This document shows positions 33,054 to 43,322 of a DNA stretch of 64,000 nucleotides, piece by piece. The notes beneath the pieces were generated by a model. The model had not been told where the DNA came from and ran no database searches. It worked only from the letters and a program-made list of their open reading frames with translations. Where the stretch lies: positions 2,166,501 through 2,230,500 of the forward strand of contig LR746280.1 in the NCBI GenBank assembly GCA_902729315.2, read 5' to 3'. Position 1 is the stretch's first letter, and every line of letters begins with the position of its first letter. This DNA comes from Spirodela intermedia (taxonomy: Eukaryota > Streptophyta > Magnoliopsida > Alismatales > Araceae). The position numbers and the translations under genes are program-made.

Positions 33054-34079
33054 GCGGCGGCCTCTTCTACACCCCTTTGACTTCCCCAAAGCAGCCTCAA
33101 GTCAGCGGTCTTTGCCCGCCATGTAAATCCTGTCTCTTCTTCCTAAAAATAGATGAAATTTTTGTTGTGTGCCTGCTACATCTGAAAGGAAAAAAAATGG
33201 GAGTTCTTCCCAGAGAGAGAGACAGCTCAAGGGGGGCGGGATGCTGTCCCCATAAAATATGAAAGTTATATATATATATATATATATATGTAACAACAGT
33301 CACTTGCCTGAATAAGATCACTTGCTGGTATTATCTCTCGGGTGATCGAATCGGCTGCCAGTCTGGGCCTCCGCTGACTCCCACAGAAATTGGTGGGTAA
33401 AAACGGTGTTCTTCCGGGTCTGATGGAATATATTGTATTGCCTCTTTGCAGTTGTTTGCAATATTTTTCAGTCTTTTGAGGAGGGATTTGCTGGTTCCCT
33501 GTTCTTCGTTCTTCGTTCTTCGTGGTGGGAGTTCTTCCCCCCGCCCCCCCCCCCCCGTTCCATCACCTTCTAGTGTAGAGAAGTTCTAATGCAAGAGCTA
33601 ACTTACCTGAATAAGCCACTGATGACTATCTCTCTCTCTAGTCACATGGATATGTTTATACAATCGACGCCGGCCTCAAAGCCCATTTTCTTCTCTGTTC
33701 TGCGGATCTGTGTTAGGGTCCAGTCAAGGCCCGACAAGGATACTTATTGGGTTTTTCTGATCCTGAGTTGGGCTCATGTCGGCATATTGTCAGACCACGC
33801 CGGCCCATTAACTCCCTCTCTGTGAGGTCATCAATGATGCGTTGATAAATCTTCAACGTGATCCTCATGGTGTTTGGGTGGGTCCCATATTTCATTAGGG
33901 TTTCACCTTGAAGCGTAATTTAGTCAAGATGTGATATTAAGGAATGGGCAAGTCATAATTGTAGCTCCTATGGCTGACTAATTTATTTTTTTATTTCAAT
34001 CCAAGTCAAGGCATTTAAGATGTTTTTTGGTGGCAGACTCTTTGCATTAAATGTATACATTGAACTCACTCACTCTTGC
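33054..34079. other. Region after EXECUTER
   Basis: It holds the likely 3'UTR, a (TA)n tract at about 33268-33289, a C-rich run near 33539-33557 and low-complexity sequence. No gene is supported. Confidence 0.5.
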
Positions 34080-34963
34080 TTCTTTATTTCTATTCATGTC
34101 CATATTTATCTTAATATATTGCTAATTTTCTAAGAGCATATATCTTCTATTTTTTTTAAATAGAATTAGCATACTATAAAAATTTATAACCATTTAATTT
34201 AAATCTTTTTAAATCCTAATGTATTATATAATCATAACTTTGGGTTATCTGTTTATTATTTATATTATTATATTCATTAGGTGTACTTAACTATCGACCA
34301 TTGTTATTTCCGCTTGTATATTACTTTTGCATATTAATCATGATCTATTGCTAATTTTCTAAGATCATATATCTTCCATTTTTTAAAAATAACATTATGA
34401 TACTATAAAAAATGTAACCATTTAATTAAAAGTATTATAGAATCCATATTTTATATAATTTTAAATTTGAATTATTTATTTTATTCTTTAAAAATATTAT
34501 ATTCAGTAACCAAGACCTAACTATCGACCACTAGTATTCCCACTTGTTTATTCCTAGATACTACAACCAATATGTGGCTCATTTAATTTCGTTGAATGAA
34601 TCGCATGAATCCTCCCCAATTACAAGCCATCCCACTTGCAAGATATGTTTATAGAGGATATTAAAAAAATCGCGTGGTTTTTCATGGCTGCAAGGGGTCT
34701 AGGCCCATGCTTTCACTTTAAAAAACTCATTTTTTAGAAAAGATCCACAATGGAATTATTGGAAAAGTCAAAACATAAACCCCGACTAGTATTATTTTTT
34801 TTAATATTTATTTTCTCTGGCACATGTATTCAACTAAATTAACTAAAGTTTTTTCCCAAAAAATAAATTATTCATATTTTATATAAAATTATTTTGGGGT
34901 TATTTTATTCATAAAAAATGATATTAAAATGCACCGACTAGTATTTCCACCTGTATATGACGT
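34080..34963. repeat. AT-rich diverged repeat, unit of about 230 bp
   Basis: Two units share three ordered landmarks: TTGCTAATTTTCTAAG (34119 and 34348), ATACTATAAAAA-like sequence followed by AACCATTTAATT, and AACTATCGACCA (34289 and 34519). The spacing of about 230 is constant. A partial third copy of the last landmark (GACTAGTATTTCCACCTGTATA) is near 34933-34955. The source is unknown; an old satellite or non-autonomous element fits. Confidence 0.6.
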
Positions 34964-35527
34964 ATGACCAAAAAGGAAGGCTAGCTATCACCACCATATG
35001 CCACATGAACCTATTGGTTGCTTTGATTTCATCAATCGTATCGCATGGGAGTCCCCAAATCTCATTGCGAAGACGGTGAGGGGGAGAGAGAGATGGGTTC
35101 CACTGAATTTTAAATTATTTTTTATTTTTATGTTGGTTTTGACATGTAAACAATATTTGTACGTTTCTTCATGGAATATAAGATTTCTTATTTTTCTAAT
35201 GATTTCCATTCCCCCACTATATATATAAATATATAAAGATTGAGGTAGATAAATGTGGACAAGCAACTTTCTTCAACTCTTACGTCACCCCAGCTGTGTG
35301 GCCCAAAGTCATGCTGGAAACATGTGGACCGGCCCATTTGTACTCAGGAACTCGACTCAAGAACATGGAAGTTGATACGTCCAGATTATATTGTCGCGGA
35401 GAAATGTTTGAATTTTATGTGACGTAAGTTGCCCATTTTAATTTGTTAGCTTTGTGGTGCTGTGGAGGAGTGGACAGATGATATTTTTATGATACATCTG
35501 TTAAATTTGAAAAATAATTCCGGGGAA
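34964..35527. other. Spacer between the AT-rich repeat and the DUF1645 gene
   Basis: No gene is visible on either strand. The last ~100 bases should hold the 3'UTR of the minus-strand DUF1645 gene. Confidence 0.5.
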
Positions 35528-36517
35528 CTACAGTAGGGGGGCGCTTCGAACGGGGGGTCCTTTCAGATTGCTGAAGATTCCGAGCAGATCCTTCCGGTAG
35601 GGAAGGAACGACCGCCGCGGGTCGCCGGACACTGCCACTCCGTTCATGTAGAAGAGCCGGTGAGCGGTGGCCATGTCCATCCCCGCGACCCTTGTTCTGG
35701 CTCTTGCATTCGAGTTCTTCTTCGATTCCGCGAGGGATTCGCGCTTCTTCGTGTTGGGGGGGTTCTTATCTCCGGAGGATTTTCTGGACTTCTCGCCGGC
35801 AGCTGTGGATTGCGACGCTGAGATGAAGATGAACTTATCTTTCCCATCGCTGTGGCTCCGGCTGGCGACGAGATCGAGTAGGCGCCACCTCTTCGACGAT
35901 GTCCCCGTGGAACGGCTCTTCTTGGGCAGGTCCGGTGACGGCAGGTCGGATCTCGGCTCCCAGACGCAGTAGATCTCTCCGGGGACTCCGTTTAACTCTC
36001 CCGACTCAGACGACTCTGATGAGGAGGAGGTCGCTGTTAGGTCGCCATCGTCGGCAAAGAGCTTCCGCAAGGGATGGCGGACGGACTTCTCCGCCGCCAC
36101 ATCCTCATCGCCGTCTTCTCCATCCATATGGACGCCACCGTGCCTGTCCTGACGTCGGATCTCAGATTCTTCAAGGCTGTGATCGTCGATTACAGGCGGA
36201 TATACAGGCAGGATCTGGCCTTCGGAGAAGATCTCCTCCGCAGCGACCGGGTCGAATCCATCGAAGGAGACCCTGGAGACAAAAGCGAACTCGAAATCCT
36301 CATCGCCGTCATCGTCACTTCCATCGCGCCGCCGTCCCTCTTCGATCACCCGATCCAGAGCCTCCGTCGCCACAATACCACGGAAGGAAGGAGCGAAGAA
36401 GGCTCCGCGCGTCAGCCCCATAGCCGTCCGCTCCTGACTCTCGGAAATGGTCCGGAAGCTCGGCATCTCCCTCAGCTTCTCCCTGTCCCCCTCCGGCCGC
36501 CGCATCTCCTCCGGCAT
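35528..36517 (-). CDS. DUF1645 family protein
   Basis: Single exon, 329 residues, minus strand. The conserved blocks of the plant DUF1645 family are present in order: acidic GDEDFEFAF, then AAEEIFSEGQILPVYPP (about residues 95-111), then KRWRLLDLVASRSHSDGKDKFIFIS, a Lys/Ser-rich linker, and AHRLFYMNGVAVSGDPRRSFLPYRKDLLGIFSNL near the C-terminus. The N-terminus is charged and there is no signal peptide or membrane segment. The biochemical role is unknown. A rice member (SGL) has been linked to grain length and stress tolerance. The first ATG of the frame is used; a second start 17 residues on (MPSFRTISE) is also plausible. Codon use is GC-rich. A (CT)n tract lies at about 36725-36743 in the presumed leader. 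Confidence 0.82.
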   Translation of the reverse strand: MPEEMRRPEGDREKLREMPSFRTISESQERTAMGLTRGAFFAPSFRGIVATEALDRVIEEGRRRDGSDDDGDEDFEFAFVSRVSFDGFDPVAAEEIFSEGQILPVYPPVIDDHSLEESEIRRQDRHGGVHMDGEDGDEDVAAEKSVRHPLRKLFADDGDLTATSSSSESSESGELNGVPGEIYCVWEPRSDLPSPDLPKKSRSTGTSSKRWRLLDLVASRSHSDGKDKFIFISASQSTAAGEKSRKSSGDKNPPNTKKRESLAESKKNSNARARTRVAGMDMATAHRLFYMNGVAVSGDPRRSFLPYRKDLLGIFSNLKGPPVRSAPLL

Positions 36518-36944
36518 CTCCTCTACTTCCTCCGGTCGCCGCCGCAGCGTCCCCCCTCGGCGAAGATCGCCGCTCCCTCTCTCCCTCTCCCCCTCCGGAG
36601 CTATTTATTCTCTCTCCTTGCCAGGATTCCACGCTGTCGTCGAAGCCCAGCAGACGATCGTTGGCCCTGTTACCCGGTGAGGCTTGCGGCCTTAATATAG
36701 GACCGTCGTCTCTCACGCGTAGCGCCTCTCTCTCTCTCTCTCTGTGTCCCTCTCCTTTAATGCGGACTAGATACACGTGTTATTGTTTCTAGAAGGTCAA
36801 AGCCCCCAGCGAAGCCTTCTTGCAATTCCATCTTGCTTCCCCTCCACGATGTGGCTAACTTGCAGACGTCACCAGTCCGATCAAACCCGAAACAGGGAAT
36901 CTAGAAGGCCCCACCCCATGAGGAGACAGGTCATAGAGAAAAAC

Positions 36945-37352
36945 ACAGAGAGAGAGAGAGAGAGAGGAGGGAAGGGAGAGGTGGATAAGGAGGGTGTGTG
37001 CTTTCGATTGTTGTCTGAGGAGTCTGTAATGGGGACGTTTGAATCGACTGAACCATTTTAGAAGATGGGCGCAGATGATTCTGATTGAATAAACAAGAAA
37101 GATTACGTAAGAGATGAGAGAGGAAGGAGAGCGAGAGAGAGAGGATATATATATATATATATAGATAGATGGATAGAGAGAGAGGGAGAGAAGAGGGAAG
37201 GGGGGAAGGTGGAGGTAGATAAGGAGCGTGTCGGCTTTCGATTGTTCGTCGGAGTCTATGATGGGGACGCTGAATCGACTGAACCATTTCAGAAGATGGG
37301 GCCAGATGATTCTGGTAGAGGAAACAAGAAAGATTACGTGAGAGCTGAGAGA

Positions 37353-37390
<38 letters not shown>
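36945..37390. repeat. Tandem duplication of about 230 bp bounded by (GA)n tracts
   Basis: Two copies of a block starting with a (GA)n/GGAAGG tract and continuing through GATAAGGAG, GCTTTCGATTGTT, AATCGACTGAACCATTT (37042 and 37273) and AACAAGAAAGATTACGT. The spacing is 231 bases. The copies differ by scattered substitutions and small indels. It lies upstream of the DUF1645 gene, between two minus-strand genes. Confidence 0.8.
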
Positions 37391-37392
<2 letters not shown>

Positions 37393-37910
37393 GGGGGGGG
37401 CTTCTAGAAACTGTTCACCTTTTTTAACTTTTTTCGTGAGAACGACCTGGACGACGAGGAGAAAAGAACGAACGATTCGTCCTTCTAGCTGGACGGGGAC
37501 GTGTTCTTGCCGCGTGACCACATCACTGCGGGTCAACTGATTGGTGCAAGGTGGACAGTCCTGATCGGTGGACCAATCGAAAATCCATGACCCAATCGGC
37601 CAGTAACCATGGCGAACCGCCGCTGGCGGCCGGACCAACGGAATAACGACTGTAATTAATGCACAGACAAGAAGCTACTAATATTTCTGCCAGAAAAATA
37701 TTTCATCGCATGCTTAATGGGCCGACACACCGGGCCATATGACACCTTTATCTCTGGGCTTCCCCAGGGAAGATATGGATCCCATTTCATTGGCCCATTA
37801 ACTTCTCCCCGCTCTATCACATATTCTATTTATTTTTCTACAGCCACGAGTAAACCATTCAAACTTTCAGGCTGTCCACGCTGTCAGAATGCGAAGAACA
37901 CAAGAAAAGT
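37391..37910. other. Spacer between repeat and PNPOx-like gene
   Basis: No coding sequence is supported. A poly-G run follows the (GA)n at 37390. The right end should be the 3'UTR of the minus-strand gene. Confidence 0.5.
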
Positions 37911-40900
37911 TCAGGTTTTCGGGGTTGACCTGCGTCTCCTCGAGATAATCTTCTCAAGCGCTGACTTGGCTTCCTCCAGCGTCTGCACTTCATGGTCCTC
38001 TTCAAAGGACAACCGCTGGACGTTGAACTACAGGGAAGCATGTTTATATCCGGTATTAAATGACGTCAACAAATCCACGTAATATTTATTTCCTCTTGAA
38101 TAGATTGCTATTTTTGGGAAATACCTGGGTGCCTTGCCGGACACGGATATCTGTGCCTTTGCAATCGATGGATATGAGAGCTGCATCGTCCACCTCCCCT
38201 TCGATGGACAGAATCTCCTTGAGCCGCTTGGAGAAGATGGTATTCAGTTCCTAGCATAAAAGACGACCACCACTTTTATACTATGAAAAGGGAATTTTTT
38301 CAACATGAACAGCCGGCTGACTCCCAGGAGAATTTGTCCATGGAGTCAACTGATCGGGTTCTGGGTTTGATGGAGCCCCTAGGTTAAGGTTTCAGGATGA
38401 GGAATCTGACCTTGAGATTGCTTTCCCCCCCATCAATGGCAATCTTATCAGGTTGAAGCGATTCATATTCTGAAACGTCTACCCATGCTACAGTCCCGAA
38501 TCCTCCAATGAAATATATGTCACTGCGAATAAATGTTGAAGTGATGATCAATAATGTTGCATACACATGTTCCATTGATCGAATAAAATAAGATTTCTAT
38601 TCATTTTATGGACAACATTAAAAGATTATCCTAACCAAAAAGTTAAATTATATTATATTAAATAGCAAGGGTAATTAGGGCGGTTGCATGAGAGATTTGA
38701 AGACTAAATTGGGACTAGAAAAACCTTATATTTTGCATTTGATGGTAGTAGAAGTTGCCCCATTGCTGGGATGCCCACTGCTGATGCTTCGCTGTGTACT
38801 GTTTGTGGGCCCATTCCTGATTTCATGAAGCAGAAGATGGCATTAAGCTTAAAGAGCCCCCTGAGAATGTAACCAAACAATTTCCACCACAGCAATGCTA
38901 GACAGAACATAATCAGGAAAATCAAACTCGTCAGGACTATAGAACCCAAGAACACAACAAGTTCGATTTCCGAATTTTATTCGTTGAAATTCAGGGTCAA
39001 CACCCCAAAATCCGAAAAGTCAACTTCTACAAGTTTCAGCAAAGCAAAGGGTGGAAGAGAGAAGAAAGAAGCAGGGGAGTGGCCACCAGCACCCTTCTCA
39101 TCATTTGCTGCCGGCTTCCATGGGAAGTTGAAGGCTAGTATATTTTTTCCTGATGCTGAACCTGATATAGATTCGTCATATGTTCACACATATGCACGAC
39201 ACATTGAGGATCGTCATTTAATGTCTTGAGGATTTCACAAGTTCCCTGATCCTTGAATACTTACAATGACAATTGTTCATAGAAATACAGATCAAGAGCA
39301 GATCCATTTTGCAGTTTCTACATCCAGCAGGTACCATGACCTTTCAATCAACTCAGACCATCTAAAATTATCAGATTTCGCATAAAAAATTTCTTGTACG
39401 TGAAAAAAAAAATGCAGGCACAGTTGTAAGCGATGTATTTCATGGGATACTTCAGAAACTCAAATATTTAATCATGTTGCATAGTCTTGGTCTGAATAAT
39501 TCCCAAGAACTGCATCCCGCTGAGCTCATCAACACAAAATTCAGACGAGAAATTGAGGAACAGGAGTTCTTGTGACCCAGCTCTTGCCAGACTTGACAAC
39601 ATTAGATCCTGGCATTGTACAGCTTTGTGGCCACTCTAGATGTAAGAAAAAATGACTGGACAATATAAACGATCCTCCCTGGATAAACTTCTGTTTAGCT
39701 TTTTCCTTTTCTCAATCAATATTCGTATAAATTATGCACATAAAAAAATTATGCCATACTAACTTTTCCATCTTCTCTCAGTCCTCTCTTTCTACCACCG
39801 AGTTTTCTCACAAATAAAGACTATCGTTTCCTTACTAATGTACAGCAACTGCACGAGTAAAATGATTCCTTCAGTTCTGATAGCTGTTTATAAAAAAGCT
39901 GGTAAGCGTATAATATTCATAGCATTTAAGAACAAAGCCCCTTTAAAGGCATTGACACGACCTTAGAAAATATCGATGGTTGGGACTTCCCCAGTATATC
40001 TGTAGTGGAATTAATATCCCAGATTATACCAGAAATTGATGTTTGATTGATAAATAAATAAGTACATAAAAAATGCAAATATAGATATGTCATGTCAAAA
40101 ACAATTTATACAATCTGATACCAACTTGTTGATCATCTGGTAGAGGAAGTATATCACCGAAGATTGTCACACGTGCATTGGATAGTCCACTCCATCCGGG
40201 TATCTAAAATTCAACATTTATGTCAAAGTAGAGACAAAGATCAATATACCAGTGTTTGAAAAGGAGATAATGATAAATAAGGAATCAAGCACACCTGCAC
40301 AACAAGGGTACATCTTGGATCTGCCAGCAAATTACGAGTGTGGATAGCCAATGGTGAAAAACAAAATATTGGATCTGCAGATGATATGAAGAATACATTG
40401 TTTTTTTCTTGAAAATAAAGCATTTCACATTCATGACGAAGGCCAATGGCAGTATTAGGTTCTTACGGCCCCTTGAATCAGTTGCGAAGTCGACTAAAGA
40501 GCCGAAAGGGTAGCCTTCCCGTCGATGATGCATCCGAGACATAATCGTGCACAAATGAGCGAATCTGGCCTTTCGATACAAATATGGAGCAAAACATATG
40601 CACATAAGCATATGATAAACCTCAAAGAAAAAGTTGAGTAACGATAACACTGGTATAATTTCTCTCAATAGTATGTAGCAGGGTTTAATCTCTACATACC
40701 TGCTCCATTAGATTGCGTACAGCCAGTGCTGGACGAGGTAAACCGTGAGCAGATGTTGCACTTTGTACGCCGCCAGAAATCGGTGTCCTGAAAAGGCCTT
40801 TGGATCCACCACTTGCACCACTTCCACTAGGTTTGATTATTTCTGTGACTGGGTTCTCCTTGGGATCTGTTCTGCGGACCCCATTTTGATTCAGGCCGTT

Positions 40901-41857
40901 CTACGATTCAAAAGAAATATGCAAATAATCAGAATACTTCTTAACTGAATCAATTGATATTCATGCATGCTAACTGCAACAAGGATAGTGGTTTTCAAGA
41001 CCACCCCCGTCATCCTCATCACGAACAGCTGCCATAACGACATCATTTCTTACCCCTCCCCAGGTGCTATGAACAGTTTTTATGCCCGAGTATCAACTAG
41101 ATGTAAAACTGGCCTAAAGGCCATGCCCAATAATGAATGATATCTCAACGCAAATAACAAAAGAGCTGGAGAGAGCACATATCATTTTTTAAAATAATAT
41201 AGCATCCCATGTACCCCATAAAATCAGTATTTTACAAAAGCTTGAAGACCACCCCGACGGACGGAGGCTCCTTCCAGTTCCAAGTGCCAAACTTATCTTC
41301 TTGCTCCATAATCGTTACGTCACTCGAAGGATTCTCCATTTCTCGTGCCCACGAAATTGCAAAAGATGAGAAGAGTACCAAGAGTATCTAACAGAAGACT
41401 TCACAGCAGTTGAAAGGTTTTGATTGGATAATTTCCTCGGTTCTTACAGTTGTGATTACGTAATAGAGGCGTGTTCTACACGACCTAGCTAGTGAATGAG
41501 CCAGAAAAAAATTCTGGTCATAGACTAAATCTTAACTATGCAGTGAAAATTGATTCCTCGATTGTGTAAATCAATACGAGAGGTAAGAGGCACCGACGAA
41601 TTTTCGAGTACCTTGACCGAAGAAGACGATCCATCATCCTTCCCAGTACCAGCGCCGGACACTTCCCGGGCCTGAGCTCGAACTCCGCGACGGCATGCCT
41701 GGGCTTTCAGCTGTCCAAACCTCAGATTTTCGCGGTTTCTCGACCACTGACTGGAAAAATAAGAAGATCTGAGCAGCGACGACACCGGCGACAAGTGGAC
41801 GGGCGAAGAGCTCTCGGCTATCTTCGAAGGTAAGATCTGCCCGGAGAGAGCTTCCAT
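37911..41857 (-). CDS. Plastid pyridoxamine-5'-phosphate oxidase-like FMN-binding split-barrel protein
   Basis: Minus-strand exons in phase: 41857-41612, 40900-40700, 40569-40467, 40374-40295, 40203-40126, 38816-38725, 38522-38411, 38250-38125 and 38027-37911; about 384 residues. A transit-like N-terminus (MEALSGQILPSKIAESSSP) is followed by GLFRTPISGGVQSATSAHGL, a split-barrel core (ARFAHLCTIMSRMHHRREGY; SPLAIHTRNLLADPRCTLVV; IPGWSGLSNARVTIFGD), then ISDIYFIGGFGTVAWVDV and a DUF2470-like C-terminal part (DDAALISIDCKGTDIRVRQG). This matches the plastid relatives At3g21140/At1g51560; the paralogue GluTRBP binds glutamyl-tRNA reductase in haem/chlorophyll synthesis. The ligand and role here are unknown. 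One or two extra exons may lie between 41386 and 41070 (see findings). An upstream in-frame ATG at 41962 would prepend a CT-repeat-encoded Ser/Leu-rich stretch, so 41857 is preferred. Confidence 0.85.
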
Positions 41858-43322
41858 AGATGACACGAAAGCAAGGCAGGTGAGAGAGCGAGAGAGAGAG
41901 AGAGAGAACGAGTTTATGGGCCTTCCTCCTTGACTCATTCGTGCCTTCATTGATAGATCCACAAATAACCTTGGTATTTTTTATTATTAATATAGTTTCA
42001 ATGTACATCGTCAATAATGTTTACGCGCATAACGTCTTTCCCGCTTTATTGAAACAGGAGGCCGTTAGAGCTCACTCGGTTCGTGGCTCAGATTTCATAA
42101 AAGCCCTCATTTATTTTTATCATCTATTTTTGTAACCTGATTAGAAATTGTTAAGTGACCAACATAATTTAAAAATTCCCTTTATATCTGATTAAGACCT
42201 AACAGATCAGATAATCTGAGCCTTCCGATCAATCCCAATCCACTCCGAGCCATCTGATGGGACTTTAGCTTTTCTAAATTTCGGTTTAGATATACGAGTA
42301 TAAATGTTTCTTTAATTTCAAAATGATTGGTATAATTCATGGCTATTTTTTAATTTTACTTGAATTGAGCACGTGGTTTCCGTTAGATTTGGATTCTTGG
42401 CGCCATTTCAGGGGGGAGCAACAGCAAATGGGCTCCCCCGCGGCTGGGAGAAGGAAGGCGGAAGGTCCCGGAGAGGGGTTGCCGGCCATTATCTTCTATG
42501 ATCTTCCGGAGAAGAAAGATCGGTATGGTTGGCGATCGATATATCCTCCGGAGCATTGAGAGACGGGGAGGTTGTTCTTTCAAGGTCGAGGGGTGATGCT
42601 ATCTTTGGTTTGTTTTCCTCCTAAATTTGGAATGGCAACGGACCGTCGTTCGGCTTTCAGCATGTGGATCAGTGGGCGTCTAAACCGGGAGATGGAGCTT
42701 CTTCCCTGGGAGGCGGGGAAAATTGCCGAGGGTGGAGCGGCATATTATGTTTTACGCATCTTCTCTCCTTCCAGGAAGTCAGGGCTTCTAGACTCAGGCT
42801 TCAATTTCTTCTTTGGTTTGTGGATGCTCGTGTTTCTGCTGGCATTTTGATTTCTCACACCCGAATTGGTGAACTGCGTTTGGCAGATGACACTAGGTGT
42901 CTCTGTCAATGGGATTGAAACATCTAGTCTCTAACATCCGAGTTTCATAGTGTTCTGTTTATTTTCATCTGCTCTGGTGTTTGAATTGTAAAGTATTTCT
43001 TACATAGCTTATTTTAAAAATGTATTGAAGTTGATACCCGGATGGATCCACTCCCTTAGGCAGATGCCTAGTTGAATGCTTTCTTCCTTTGACCACACCA
43101 GGTAACCGTATTTCGGGAGTCTAGATTCCCATAGTCATCTTCAATTTATTTTCTTTCCACTTGTATGCTTCTTGTTCTGTTTCTGTGACTATGGCGTGAG
43201 GCGGTCCTTGGATTGCTTAGTTTTTTTCATCTTCTTGAGGTCCCAGAGATTGGCTTGAACCGCAGACGACTGAACTGTAGGCCTAGGGGAATGCATTGAA
43301 GGAAAAAGGTTGACTAGGGGTA
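41858..43322. other. Divergent promoter region between PNPOx-like and PERK genes
   Basis: The two genes are divergently transcribed across about 1.46 kb. A (GA)n tract at about 41888-41906 lies next to the minus-strand start. Open frames near 42323-42918 have no domain and are not supported. The right part probably holds the PERK 5'UTR, perhaps with an intron. Confidence 0.45.

Noticed and set aside
42323-42918. Candidate frames between the PNPOx-like and PERK genes
   Set aside because: No domain and no consistent exon chain; treated as promoter and leader.
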